A model generated the notes under the pieces. The model made no database searches. It saw nothing but the letters and a program-made list of their open reading frames with translations, and had not been told where the DNA came from. Source: Candidatus Hinthialibacteria bacterium OLB16 (GTDB lineage: Bacteria > Hinthialibacterota > Hinthialibacteria > OLB16). Taken from it: a DNA stretch of 46,462 nt. Positions 35,997 through 44,790 of this stretch are shown piece after piece (the first letter of the stretch is position 1; each line of letters begins with the position of its first letter). A program made the position numbers and the translations under genes. The stretch spans positions 1-46,462 of the forward strand of contig LMZT01000142.1 of NCBI GenBank assembly GCA_001567115.1. Direction: 5' to 3'.

Positions 35997-36704
35997 ATGA
36001 AGAACCGCTGTCTTCAGCGAATACAGGATGGCCTGCCGCTCCGTGTGGTGATTCAGGCGGATCGGCTCGATCTGTTTGATCGAACCTCTTCGGACCTGCT
36101 GGGGCAAATCCTCCTGAATGAATCTCCCGGGGATCTGTGCGGCCAGATTTTCTTCGCAACCCTCGAAGCCGCGCAGGGGAGGGAGCTGATCTCCGAGGCT
36201 GATCTTCGCAGGAAACCCCTGGCGGTGTGGATGCTGGATCCGGAGGTGTCAGGACGGCTGGTGTTGGACCAGAACCGGGAGGGGGAGCCGGTTTTCGAAC
36301 CGATCCGCCTGGTGGCGCAGATCCCGGTCGTTTCACGGCCGGTCCTGTTTGAAGAGGCCGGGCTGTCCGCCTGGAAGCTGGCACATTCAATGCCATGCCG
36401 CACTGTCCGGATTTATCAATTTCAGGCGGAGGGGCATTGGCTGATGACAGAAGAAATCAGGAAGGATGAGGAGGTCCCGCCGCAGCAGGCAGCCTCGGAA
36501 GCTGTGCGGCTCACAGACTGTTTTTCCCGGTGGATCGAATCCATCCCGAACCGTCCCTGTGCACGGGCATGGACCTGCCGGGGGAGCCGTAAAGGTTTTC
36601 AGAAACACGAGATGTGGCAGTTCAGTCTGAGATTCGGTGATCCGAACCAGACAAGTCAATCGACATGGCAGAGCCATGATTCAGGAAAGGAGAAAGTGCA
36701 ATGA
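35997..36704 (+). CDS. unknown phage protein
   Basis: A 235-residue protein with no motif I recognise. It is rich in Arg, Glu and Gln, has no signal peptide or membrane helix, and has few glycine loops. AAGGAAAGAGACG lies just before ATG. Its stop overlaps the next gene as ATGA, and it lies between portal and decoration genes, a usual place for scaffold, protease or head-completion proteins. That position is the only clue. Confidence 0.5.
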   Translation: MKNRCLQRIQDGLPLRVVIQADRLDLFDRTSSDLLGQILLNESPGDLCGQIFFATLEAAQGRELISEADLRRKPLAVWMLDPEVSGRLVLDQNREGEPVFEPIRLVAQIPVVSRPVLFEEAGLSAWKLAHSMPCRTVRIYQFQAEGHWLMTEEIRKDEEVPPQQAASEAVRLTDCFSRWIESIPNRPCARAWTCRGSRKGFQKHEMWQFSLRFGDPNQTSQSTWQSHDSGKEKVQ

Positions 36705-37069
36705 GCCGTCTGGCAGACAATCTGGGGGTCGGCAGCCTGTATGGCAGTTTCCAGATCGATGGAACCAGCCCGAATTATGATCTGACCGATGCAAATGTGG
36801 GGCAGGCTGTCGGTCTCTCGGGAAACAATGAGGTGGATCTCGGCAGCAATGGGGGAGCATTCCTCGGGCGCCTGGTATCGGTTCAGACCGATATCGCAGT
36901 TGTTCAGCTCAGGGGTGTGATGCGGATTCCTTACAATGCCGCCAGTGCCCCCGCGCTGGGTGGAACTGTGGTTCTGGATGGAGCCGGCAAGGTCAAGAGT
37001 TCGGCCAGTGGACGTGGAATTGTGATCGCGTTGGACAGCACCGCCGAGACAGCCGATGTCCTGCTGTGA
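36701..37069 (+). CDS. capsid decoration-like protein (DUF2190-type)
   Basis: A 122-residue protein rich in Gly, Val and Asp strands (FLGRLVSVQTDIAVVQLRG, PALGGTVVLDGAGKVKSS, GIVIALDSTAETADVLL). This resembles the small head-decoration/DUF2190 family next to capsid genes. It overlaps the previous stop by four bases and is directly upstream of the major capsid gene. Inferred from pattern and place. Confidence 0.55.
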   Translation: MSRLADNLGVGSLYGSFQIDGTSPNYDLTDANVGQAVGLSGNNEVDLGSNGGAFLGRLVSVQTDIAVVQLRGVMRIPYNAASAPALGGTVVLDGAGKVKSSASGRGIVIALDSTAETADVLL

Positions 37070-37113
37070 ATCCAACGGTGACCTGAATGAAACAGAACGA
37101 AAGGAGCCTTTCT

Positions 37114-38178
37114 ATGGCATCACCTGCGCATGAAGCAGAAGCACTGAGGAACGATCCTCAACATCCCTTCGATATCCCTCTCAGCGAAGACCTGCTGATC
37201 CAGGCACGGTCTCGCGGGGTCGGCCTGACTGAGATCCTCGAGGAGCTCGATCCGAGCCAGGGGGATTCCACCCTGGATGCCTTCGAGCGCCAGCTCGCAC
37301 GCGCCGGAATTCGAATCCAGGGAACACACAGCGACACTATCGACCGATTCTTCGCTTCGACCGAATCAGCCATCCTCTTCCCCGAGTATGTTTCCCGTTC
37401 GGTGCGGATCGGCATGACCGATTTCAGAGCGCTCAACCAGATCCTCGCCACACGCACCCGCATCGACAGCGACACATACAAGACCCTCTTCATGGATGAA
37501 TCGGCGCAAACCGCCGCGGACCGCCGTCTGGCGCGCCTGGCCGAAGGGGCGGAGCTGCCCTGCATTGAAATCAAATCCTCTGAACACACAGTGAAAATCC
37601 GGAAATACGGGCGTTACATCGAAGTCAGTTATGAAGCCCTGCGGCGCAAGACCATCGCTGTGGTGTCCGTTTTCCTGAAGGCCATCGGTTATCAGATCCA
37701 GAAGGACAAGTTCGAGGAGGCGCTGGCGGTGCTTGTCGATGGGGATGGAAACAGCAACCCGGCAGCAGTCAGCAACACCGCGGCCGATGGCACTCTGGCT
37801 TATGCCGACCTGGTGGATTTTGCGCTGTCGTTCCATCCCTATCAGATGAATGTGATCATTGCGCCCCCCGCGGTGGTCAAGACCATTCTGACTCTGGACG
37901 AATTCAAAGATCCATCGACCGGCATGAATTTCCAGGCGACCGGGGATCTGGTGACTCCTTTCGGGGCACAGATCATTCCAAACAGCGCAGTGGCCGCCAA
38001 TACACTGATCGGCCTCGACCGCCGTTATGCCCTGGAAGAGGTTTTCGAAACCGGACTGCTGGTCGAAAGCGACCGTCTGATCCGCCGCCAGCTGGAGGGA
38101 ACAGCCATCTCCGAGGTGGCGGGGTTTGCCAGGATCATTCAGCCGGCTGCGCGAGTCCTCGACATCGACTGGGCCTGA
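37114..38178 (+). CDS. major capsid protein (HK97-like)
   Basis: About 354 residues. The pattern fits HK97-type major capsid proteins: an N-terminal region, an arm segment with ESAILFPEYVSRSVRIG, the E-loop/P-domain area around LPCIEIKSSEHTVKIRKYGRYIEVSYEAL, the long spine helix region, and a late A-domain (IPNSAVAANTLIGLDRRYALEEVFE). Start ATG 37114 has AAAGGAG seven bases upstream; ATG 37087 adds nine residues without a good site. It would self-assemble around DNA to form an icosahedral head. No scaffold gene is clear. Confidence 0.75.
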   Translation: MASPAHEAEALRNDPQHPFDIPLSEDLLIQARSRGVGLTEILEELDPSQGDSTLDAFERQLARAGIRIQGTHSDTIDRFFASTESAILFPEYVSRSVRIGMTDFRALNQILATRTRIDSDTYKTLFMDESAQTAADRRLARLAEGAELPCIEIKSSEHTVKIRKYGRYIEVSYEALRRKTIAVVSVFLKAIGYQIQKDKFEEALAVLVDGDGNSNPAAVSNTAADGTLAYADLVDFALSFHPYQMNVIIAPPAVVKTILTLDEFKDPSTGMNFQATGDLVTPFGAQIIPNSAVAANTLIGLDRRYALEEVFETGLLVESDRLIRRQLEGTAISEVAGFARIIQPAARVLDIDWA

Positions 38179-38255
38179 TCGCAGCGCCGGCATGATCTGC
38201 CGCCGGACTCAGCCGGGCGTGCGCTCTCCCGAAAAATCTCGAAAGGATCCCTTGA

Positions 38256-38648
38256 ATGCCATTCTCAGATGAATCCCTGATCCGAACTCACAGCGGGTGG
38301 GCCAACACCAGCCTGGTGCCGTCATCGCTGGTGGTTCAGCGCCTCGAGGATGCACACCAGGTTCTCCTGTCAGCCCTTCATCCGGATTACCTCCAGTCCG
38401 AAGATCCGCGCCTGGTGCTGGCGGAAACCGAGCTGGCGACTGCATTTATCCTGCGTTCACTCGCCACGGAAGCGGGCTTCGAGGACCGGGATATCCGCAC
38501 CACACAGATCACACTCCGCGCCGGCTCGCGTGTCCGCAATCTGATCGAACTTGCGGATAACGAAGAGTCGCTGGCCTGGAGCCATGCGCGTCCGCTGCTG
38601 GCATGTGCCGGCTCGCGCATTCCTCTGCGCCTGGTGAGCGGGGGCTGA
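38256..38648 (+). CDS. head-tail connector-like protein
   Basis: A 130-residue alpha-helical protein between capsid and tail genes. AAAGGA lies before ATG 38256 and the stop is two bases before the next start. Its size and place fit a gp6/DUF1320-type connector, but no motif was recognised, so the call rests on context. Confidence 0.45.
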   Translation: MPFSDESLIRTHSGWANTSLVPSSLVVQRLEDAHQVLLSALHPDYLQSEDPRLVLAETELATAFILRSLATEAGFEDRDIRTTQITLRAGSRVRNLIELADNEESLAWSHARPLLACAGSRIPLRLVSGG

Positions 38649-38650
38649 GC

Positions 38651-39331
38651 ATGGTGTCCATCGGAACATTCACACTGCCTGATAATACCACCTGGTTCGA
38701 GACACGGATCGATCGGGTCGAAGAACGTTACCGGCGGGTGGTTCAAGTGGAATCTGTTCTCACTCGATTCGCCAGCCAGGAGTCTTTCCAGAGCTCGATC
38801 GACGAGCTCCAGCGCCAGATCGAGCGTCTGGACCGCCAGGAGGCAGCCCTGTCGGTGGCACCCGGAAGATCCATTCGAGGGCAGCGGCGGCGATGCCACC
38901 TGCATCGTGACACCGAAAAGTGTATTGCAGTTCTGAGCCTCGAGGTGCTTGGGGTGGACCGTTTTGAATATGGTTCCCTGCAGCTCCATTCGCAGGAACT
39001 GGCCTCCAGCCCGATGAATCTTCTGGCCAATGCTTCAGGAAACTGGACCGCGCTGCCACGAATCCAGATCTCCCCATCCGGAGAGATTCAGTATCCGCAT
39101 CTGTTTGACGGCCAGAACCAGATGACAGTTTTTCTGACCCTCTCCGCCCTGGATGTCCTGGTTCTCGATTCTGCGAATCGGACAGTGACACTCAATGGAA
39201 CGAATGTCCTGCGGGACACCCAGGGAGAGTTTGTCGAAATGATTCCCGGGCAGGCCAACCTTCATTACAGCGATGCAGGCGGCAGCCGCAGTGGCACTGC
39301 CCATATCTTCTGGGAGGACCGTTGGGTATGA
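38651..39331 (+). CDS. distal tail-like protein
   Basis: A protein of about 226 residues. The C-terminal half has a beta-rich pattern typical of distal-tail (Dit) or similar tail proteins: GNWTALPRIQISPSGEIQYP, VLVLDSANRTVTLNG, then an LSPGNN-like segment MIPGQANLHYSDAGG and HIFWEDRWV. The N-terminal half has a long charged helical region (RVEERYRRVVQVES, SIDELQRQIERLDRQ). Start ATG 38651 follows GGGGGCTGAGC. A longer frame to 38603 has no ribosome site. No tape-measure gene is linked to it. Confidence 0.5.
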   Translation: MVSIGTFTLPDNTTWFETRIDRVEERYRRVVQVESVLTRFASQESFQSSIDELQRQIERLDRQEAALSVAPGRSIRGQRRRCHLHRDTEKCIAVLSLEVLGVDRFEYGSLQLHSQELASSPMNLLANASGNWTALPRIQISPSGEIQYPHLFDGQNQMTVFLTLSALDVLVLDSANRTVTLNGTNVLRDTQGEFVEMIPGQANLHYSDAGGSRSGTAHIFWEDRWV

Positions 39332-39357
39332 GCTCATCTGAATCAAGGAGAAATTCG

Positions 39358-40073
39358 ATGCCAGAGGCCATCGTTTCACGTGCCACGCAGCTCGAAACAC
39401 CCTCTGACGGGCAGACAGTCGATGATGTGGAGAACATGGCCCTGATCAATCAGCTGGCGAATACGCCGCTTTCCCGTGGCCAGGTCTATATCCGCAGCAT
39501 GTATCTGTGCTCTTCACAGCTGTGTGAGTCCGACTGGTGCCGTTTCACAACACGGGCGCTTGATCGATCTGCCGAAAGGTGGTCGGCCAATCGGTCCTGG
39601 CCGGGCATGACAAACGCACACTGCCGGTGGCCCGATTTTTCAAGGCGGCGCTGGTCGAGCGCCCGGAGGTGCCGGAGGCAGATTCCGGGAAGCCCACGCT
39701 GTGGGTGCGAGCCTGGTTCTACTGGCTGAAAGGCACCCATGGGGCGGATGATCTGGCGCTGAACATGGATGGCGGCATCTATCGCGAGGTGTCGATTTCA
39801 TGGAGATACAGCGGCGGACATTGTTCCATCTGCGGCAAGCCCATGCGCAGCTGCCCGCATCAGGCAGGCGAGGTTTATGACAATCAGGTGTGTTACACCT
39901 GGATCGAGAATATTCTCGATGTCCTCGAAGGCTCCCTGGTCTACAAGGGGGCTGACCGGGAAACTGCCATCGCCGGAGAGCATCAGCCCCGCTTCGAATC
40001 TCAGCCGACTGCGCTGGAACGCCTCCTGCTTTTCGAGGTGGAGCTGTTCCGGGATGGAGGTTCACAGTTATGA
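39358..40073 (+). pseudogene. prohead-protease-like protein with a frameshift
   Basis: AAGGAG lies seven bases before ATG 39358. The first frame reads to about 39560 (FTTRALD) and a second frame continues from about 39570 (KVVGQSVLAGHDKRTLPVARFF) to 40073. Together they give about 238 residues. The second part has a Cys/His cluster CSICGKPMRSCPHQAG and the stretch ILDVLEGSLVYKGA, a pattern I associate with HK97-type prohead maturation proteases of some phages. Its place after tail-like genes is unusual for that role. One base is lost or gained near 39560-39580. It overlaps the next gene as ATGA. Confidence 0.55.
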
Positions 40074-40858
40074 GCCGCGCCGGCCGATATGATCCTCTCG
40101 GGGCTTTGAACAGCAGTGATCTGTTCGTGTATGGCGAAAGCCCGGTCACTGCCGCCAAGCTGAACCGTTGGGACAGCAACATCGCCGCATCCTTCTGGCT
40201 GGTGCAGTCACTGCTCCGGAACATCGCCATCCCCGAAGGAGAGGCCCGCCTGGCAGCACTGGGGAATCCACCTCCCCTCAAAGTCGAGGCGCAGGAGGTT
40301 CCGGACATGACTGTCCGGATCCAGCCTGGATTGCTGATCGGTCCCGGCTGGGTGGCTGGGTCTTCGGCAGCCGGAAGAATCCCGGAGACAGGATCGATTG
40401 CTGCTCCCTCAGTCCAGGCGCGAATCGATGCCATCGGAATCAATGCTGAAGGGCAATGGGTTCATCAGGCCGGCCAGGAGGCCGCAGCACCGGAATCTCC
40501 GGATCTGCCCTCAGAGACTGTTCATCTGGCTGACCTGTATCTGCGGCCAGGATCTGTTTCGATTCTGGATGCCGACGATGCAGTCAATGGTTATATCATC
40601 GATCAGCGCCCGCCATTGTTGTCTTCTCGAGCTCACCAGCACACGGCCATCGAACAGCCTGCGGAAACCTGTGATGGAGCCCGAACCGCATTTTCGACTC
40701 AGCAGAGATTTCTCGCCGGCAGCCTGCGTGTGTATGCAAATGGCCTGGCACTGATTCCTGCGGTTCATTACACCGAGGATGGAGGCCACATGGGTTATGC
40801 CTTTGTGAATCCCCCTCCAGCCGGATTTGTCATTCACCACGAATACCAGCCGGCCTGA
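40070..40858 (+). CDS. tail fibre/baseplate-like protein
   Basis: A 262-residue protein with strands and turns of tail-spike/fibre type in its C-terminal third (FLAGSLRVYANGLALIPAVHYTEDGG, then NPPPAGFVIHHEYQ). The N-terminal part has Pro and Gly and no recognised domain. ATG overlaps the preceding stop by four bases. Probable virion-surface or baseplate part; moderate confidence. Confidence 0.5.
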   Translation: MSRAGRYDPLGALNSSDLFVYGESPVTAAKLNRWDSNIAASFWLVQSLLRNIAIPEGEARLAALGNPPPLKVEAQEVPDMTVRIQPGLLIGPGWVAGSSAAGRIPETGSIAAPSVQARIDAIGINAEGQWVHQAGQEAAAPESPDLPSETVHLADLYLRPGSVSILDADDAVNGYIIDQRPPLLSSRAHQHTAIEQPAETCDGARTAFSTQQRFLAGSLRVYANGLALIPAVHYTEDGGHMGYAFVNPPPAGFVIHHEYQPA

Positions 40859-40936
40859 TCCAGGCCACTCGAAACCACTACGGCGATCTTGCATCCGGGC
40901 CAGGCCCGGAGGTTATCTGGAGGTTTATCTGCAAAC

Positions 40937-41905
40937 ATGAATAAAAAAATCGCATGTCTGATTCTGCTCGCTGCGGGAGTTCCCCTGGCGGCTGTTGCCC
41001 AGTTTCAGAAAATCGGCATAGAACAGCTGCCGGCGAATCTCGGCAATGTGGTTGCTGACCTTGTGACAGCGCCAAAGATCAGGGCTTACAACTCTGCAGG
41101 AAACGAGCATCTGCTTTATATCGGCAGTGACAGCGGCAATTCCACCGAGGGGTTCCGCTTCCGGTTTGATTCATCGAGCGGGCAGGCTTTTCTGTATGTC
41201 CGCAATTCGCTCCGCTGGCAGTTTGATTCCGGCAACATGTTCCTGCGGGATCCGCTCGATTTTTTCGATGGGGATGATCTGCGCTGGAATTATGATGATG
41301 CCAGCCTTGGGTATAACAGTTCTTCAAATGTTTTTCGCTTCGAAGATGCCAGTGACGCATCCATGGTGACTCTGGACATGGATGATGGTTCGCTGGATGC
41401 GCAGGGGTATTCTGAGTTTGGCAGCGCCTCGAGCACCCTGTCGATTTTTCAGCCTGCAGCAGAAGCGATTTCGGACTCTTCTTCGGCCGGAACTCCGGAG
41501 GTGTTGTTTTTCAGCACCGGCAACGATCTCTCTCCACGGCTGGCGGGCATCGATTCCCATGTTGTGTTCGGGTGCCCCTGGGCAACCTCGGGCACACGGC
41601 TGAAGAGCCTCAAGGCATTCTTCTATTTCGAGACTGCCAGTGACAAAGCCAATTTCTCAGTCTCGCGCCGTTCAACCACTGCACCTCAGACAGAGGTGAG
41701 CCTGTTGAATTATGCCGGCAGTGATTACAACAAATCCAACTCCACCCAGGTGAGTGGGAATTACTACACCGTCTCTTCGAATCTGAACACCACGCTCAGT
41801 GGAAGCAATCAGGCATGGGCCACAGTGCGCCTGTATGCCAGCAGCAATCCGCGGGACTGCCGCCTGTGCGGCATCGAGTGGGTGTTCGAACAGCGTCGCT
41901 ATTGA
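40937..41905 (+). CDS. signal-peptide fibre-like protein in the phage block
   Basis: About 322 residues. It starts with a strong Sec signal peptide (MNKKIACLILLAAGVPLAAVAQ), which is unusual for a virion gene. The body has regular strand repeats (FRFRFDSSSGQAFLYVRNS, LRWQFDSGNMFLRD, LRWNYDDASLG, DASMVTLDMDDGSLDAQ) like fibre or adhesive domains, and a C-terminal beta domain (ATVRLYASSNPRDCRLCGIEWVFEQRRY). GGAGG lies about 13 bases before ATG 40937. It could be a host-exposed protein encoded with the element or a fibre carrying an export signal. Function unknown. Confidence 0.6.
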   Translation: MNKKIACLILLAAGVPLAAVAQFQKIGIEQLPANLGNVVADLVTAPKIRAYNSAGNEHLLYIGSDSGNSTEGFRFRFDSSSGQAFLYVRNSLRWQFDSGNMFLRDPLDFFDGDDLRWNYDDASLGYNSSSNVFRFEDASDASMVTLDMDDGSLDAQGYSEFGSASSTLSIFQPAAEAISDSSSAGTPEVLFFSTGNDLSPRLAGIDSHVVFGCPWATSGTRLKSLKAFFYFETASDKANFSVSRRSTTAPQTEVSLLNYAGSDYNKSNSTQVSGNYYTVSSNLNTTLSGSNQAWATVRLYASSNPRDCRLCGIEWVFEQRRY

Positions 41906-41929
41906 GCCATTTCTTCAAAGGACACAGAA

Positions 41930-42244
41930 ATGAAACTGGATCTGGAAAATTCCTCCCAGGGAGGGATCTGGAAGGCAGCTGCTGCCACCCTGGCGGGAAT
42001 GCTGGCCACAGGCCTGAGCGCCTGGCTGCTCTTCGCCCAGGAGGCGGTCACCCGCGATGAGGTCCTTCATTTTATCCAGCGTGAAACACCCTACATCGAG
42101 GACCGCAAAGCGATCCAGGAATCCCTGGTGCGCAATCATGAATCCATCCTGCGCATGGCGGATGAAATCGCTCTGATCCGCGCCCAGCAGATGCGCATGG
42201 AATCGAAGCTCGATGTCCTGCTGGGGCAGAAAGGAGCGCCCTGA
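41930..42244 (+). CDS. single-pass membrane coiled-coil protein (spanin/holin-like)
   Basis: A 104-residue protein with one hydrophobic helix (about residues 16-36) followed by an acidic/basic helical tail (about 40-100) likely to form a coiled coil. AAAGGA lies before the ATG. Its last base of stop overlaps the start of the endolysin gene (TGATG). Such proteins in lysis cassettes are inner-membrane spanins or holin partners. No exact family recognised. Confidence 0.6.
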   Translation: MKLDLENSSQGGIWKAAAATLAGMLATGLSAWLLFAQEAVTRDEVLHFIQRETPYIEDRKAIQESLVRNHESILRMADEIALIRAQQMRMESKLDVLLGQKGAP

Positions 42245-42657
42245 TGACCCGTGGTACGCCTGTTTCGGCTCACCTTGTCTGGGAAGAGATTTGTTGCGGC
42301 TGTCATCGCCGGGGTTGTGCGGATGGCTGCACAGGAGGTGTACTCGATCCGGCGGTGGCGGATTTATTTGAAAGGATTCGTGCTTCCTGTTCCAGTTATC
42401 TGGGCCGGGATTGCCCGATCCGTGTGAGCAGCGGGGTCCGATGCCCGGCCCACAACAGGCATGTGGGAGGTGCGGCTGAGTCGGCCCACCTCGAAGGAAA
42501 AGCGCTCGATCTGCTCTGTCCGGAAGGGCTCTCCCTGGAGATTTTCTGGGCTGTCTGCGGGCAGGAAGCCGGTGATGGCGGCTTTGGAAAGTATCACTGG
42601 GGAGCACATGTGGATACGCGGACTGATCCCCCCTGCCGGCGCTGGAGTGCCTTATGA
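42244..42657 (+). CDS. M15 peptidase endolysin (D-Ala-D-Ala carboxypeptidase-like)
   Basis: A 137-residue zinc peptidase of the M15A type (peptidoglycan hydrolase). The motif S80-A-H82-L-E-G85-K-A87-L-D89 matches SxHxxGxAxD with the first zinc His and the Asp; the last zinc His is H118 or H122 in HWGAHVD. The N-terminus is Cys-rich (CCGCHRRGCADGC), which is not usual and may bind metal. No signal peptide is present, so a holin would be needed for access to the wall. Confidence 0.88.
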   Translation: MTRGTPVSAHLVWEEICCGCHRRGCADGCTGGVLDPAVADLFERIRASCSSYLGRDCPIRVSSGVRCPAHNRHVGGAAESAHLEGKALDLLCPEGLSLEIFWAVCGQEAGDGGFGKYHWGAHVDTRTDPPCRRWSAL

Positions 42658-42965
42658 AGCTGAAAGACCTCGAAGAAACACAGTTTCGTGAAAATCGGTT
42701 TGGATTTGCACTGTCTCTCTCAAACAGACACCTCGGAGAGATTGTCCGATCCCTGATTCAGAAATTCCAAAGGAGGAAAACACATGTCACGATGGAACAG
42801 CCGGAAGTTTGTCGCCCTGCTGGTGACTCTGCTGACCAACCTGCTTGTATGGGCGCAGGTCGATACCGAAACCGCACAAGCATTCGCATCCGCCGCCATC
42901 AATGCCCTGGCGCTCGGGTATATCATTGTTCAGGGCCTGATCGACGCACGGGAGAGCCGTCATGA
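42654..42965 (+). CDS. small overlapping ORF, doubtful
   Basis: ATG 42654 overlaps the endolysin stop (ATGA). The first 45 or so codons give a charged sequence, but the frame then runs through the holin-like gene in another frame and becomes Arg/Cys-rich. Only the first part could be real, with the end displaced. Listed because of the coupled start. Confidence 0.25.
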   Translation: MKLKDLEETQFRENRFGFALSLSNRHLGEIVRSLIQKFQRRKTHVTMEQPEVCRPAGDSADQPACMGAGRYRNRTSIRIRRHQCPGARVYHCSGPDRRTGEPS

Positions 42966-42978
42966 CCAGCAGCGATAG
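42784..42978 (+). CDS. holin-like small membrane protein
   Basis: 64 residues with two hydrophobic segments (about 8-24 and 32-52) and a charged end. AAAGGAGG lies eight bases before ATG. Size, place next to an endolysin and topology fit a class II-type holin. Its stop overlaps the next gene by 17 bases. Confidence 0.65.
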   Translation: MSRWNSRKFVALLVTLLTNLLVWAQVDTETAQAFASAAINALALGYIIVQGLIDARESRHDQQR

Positions 42979-43261
42979 CCCTCCCACCGGGTTCTGGGGG
43001 CAGCTGCTTCGATTCCTGTTTGAAGTTATCGAGGTCACCGAGACTCTCTCCGCAGATGCCGGCAGCAGGGAAAAGAAGAGGCATGCGCTGGAGCTTGTGG
43101 AGAAGTGGTACCGTTCGAGCGGCATCCGCATCCGCTATCTTCCGGCTCCGATCGAGCGTTATGTGGTGCGCCGGATCGCATCCGATCTGATCGATGCCCT
43201 GGTCGAGGTGCTCAACTCGCTTCCAGCCGACTCTGTTCTGGAAGAGAGCCGCGGATTCTGA
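42962..43261 (+). CDS. unknown small phage protein
   Basis: 99 residues, helical and charged, starting inside the 3' end of the holin-like gene. No motif was recognised. It has no membrane segment of clear length. It could be a lysis regulator or a tail chaperone-like protein; context only. Confidence 0.5.
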   Translation: MTSSDSPPTGFWGQLLRFLFEVIEVTETLSADAGSREKKRHALELVEKWYRSSGIRIRYLPAPIERYVVRRIASDLIDALVEVLNSLPADSVLEESRGF

Positions 43262-43280
43262 GGAGAACTGTCCAGTTTCC

Positions 43281-44384
43281 ATGCGACTTTATCCCCACAT
43301 ATCCATAGTCGATCCCGATGGAGGCCTGCTGTGGTCCTCGATCGAGGTGATGAAGGTGAATGTGATGGCGCGATTCGGAGCGGAAGACTCCGAAGCGGAG
43401 GTCTTTCTTCACCCGCATTCGCCGTTGCCTTCCTGCCAGCTGGGGGATGGGCTGATCATCCGGTTCGGCAGCACCATCCGCTTCCGGGGAACTCTCGTAG
43501 AAATTCAACGCCGGACAGTGGGTTCCCCCCTGGTCCTCAAGGCCTGCCGCCGTCCGCGCCGGCTGTTTCAACGGGAGGTCCGTGGCCTGTACGAGCACCA
43601 GTCACCGACAGAGATATTGTCCTCGATTCTGCTCTCGACTTATCCGCATCAGTTGTGGTGCGAGAATCAGCCTGCCTCGAACCGGGAGCTGGATCGCCTT
43701 GATTTCCGCGGGATCCCTCTGTTCTATGCGGTGGATCTGCTGGCGAAGCTGGCGGGCAACTGGCTCTGGTGGATCGATTGGGAGGATCACCTGCATTTCA
43801 TTTCCCCGGATTCACCCCCCGAGCATGAGTGGTATGTTCGTGAGGATTTCCTGCTTCTGTCACCCCGATTGAGCGATTACCGGGTAAAAAATGACTTTGA
43901 GTTCCATGGAGGGGTGATCGAAGGAGAAGAGTTCCTCCGGACCTTTTCGGATGCGGGCAGCATCGAGCTTTACGGCCGCAGCCCCGAATCCCTGTTCGCC
44001 CGTGCAGTGACGACACCCCTGGTTTTCGAATACCTGAAAGAGTCAGTGACCGAGGAGCTGCCCAGCCCGGGATATTCACGATTCATTCAGCGTGTGGATG
44101 GCGGTCTGGATGCCTTCTTTGGTGAGCGGTTTCGCCTGCGCGGGAATCTTCCGGCTGGAATGAGCTCCGGCCAGGTGTTTCGGATCGCCGGTGAGGAAAT
44201 CACCTGGAGTGAAAAAGGGCTATCGACCCGGTATCACCTGGCTTCCGGCATGGAAAGCGCCTCCCGGTACACCCGTTATCTGGATCATGAGCCTCTCACA
44301 GTCGATTTTGTTGGCTCCCAGCTCGGCTGGTTCACACTGGACCTGTCTTCGCTGGATTCAGAGGTGCGCCTGGGGCATGAATGA
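43281..44384 (+). CDS. baseplate hub/tail protein-like
   Basis: About 367 residues, of the gp27/late-control-like hub pattern: an N-terminal beta-rich region (RLYPHISIVDPDGG, GLIIRFGSTIRFRGTLVEIQRR), a middle domain with LDRLDFRGIPLFYAVDLLAKLAGNWLW, and a C-terminal beta part. AGGAG lies 15 bases before ATG 43281; the longer frame to 43194 adds 29 unrelated residues. It probably forms a tail or baseplate centre. No tape-measure gene lies beside it. Confidence 0.55.
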   Translation: MRLYPHISIVDPDGGLLWSSIEVMKVNVMARFGAEDSEAEVFLHPHSPLPSCQLGDGLIIRFGSTIRFRGTLVEIQRRTVGSPLVLKACRRPRRLFQREVRGLYEHQSPTEILSSILLSTYPHQLWCENQPASNRELDRLDFRGIPLFYAVDLLAKLAGNWLWWIDWEDHLHFISPDSPPEHEWYVREDFLLLSPRLSDYRVKNDFEFHGGVIEGEEFLRTFSDAGSIELYGRSPESLFARAVTTPLVFEYLKESVTEELPSPGYSRFIQRVDGGLDAFFGERFRLRGNLPAGMSSGQVFRIAGEEITWSEKGLSTRYHLASGMESASRYTRYLDHEPLTVDFVGSQLGWFTLDLSSLDSEVRLGHE

Positions 44385-44790
44385 ACTCGAGAGCCAGGTC
44401 TGCCAGCTGCTGTTCAAGGAGCAGATGTCCAATAAGGAAGCGGCACAACGCCTGAATCTCACACCGGCCGAGGTCCTCAGCATTGCAGTCAAATCCCGCA
44501 CTCACCAGCCCCATGCTGAAACGAATCCACATAAGGCGGCTTCCGAAACAGAAGAGGAACAGATTCAGCGCCTGCGCCGGCAGGTGCGCCAGGGGCTGCT
44601 CGAACGGACCCGGCCTGGAGCCATCGAAGAGATCCCCGCTCATGCCCTGGTCCGGTTGTGGTCGCTGATCGAAGACCAGAAGCTGATCCAGGGAGATTCG
44701 GCCTCGGCGGAAGATCCAATCCTTGACGGTCTGGCGGAGGAGATCAAAAAGCAGATATTCAGCCTGCTGGATCAGGCAGTGGAAGGATGA
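44377..44790 (+). CDS. terminase small subunit-like
   Basis: 137 residues with an N-terminal helix-turn-helix (LLFKEQMSNKEAAQRLNLTPAEVLSIAVKSR) and a C-terminal helical region (RRQVRQGLLERTRPGAIEEIPAHALVRLW, then EEIKKQIFSLLDQAV). The small terminase recognises the packaging site. It overlaps the hub-like gene by eight bases and the large terminase by four (ATGA). The call is supported by the neighbour and the HTH. Confidence 0.7.
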   Translation: MNELESQVCQLLFKEQMSNKEAAQRLNLTPAEVLSIAVKSRTHQPHAETNPHKAASETEEEQIQRLRRQVRQGLLERTRPGAIEEIPAHALVRLWSLIEDQKLIQGDSASAEDPILDGLAEEIKKQIFSLLDQAVEG

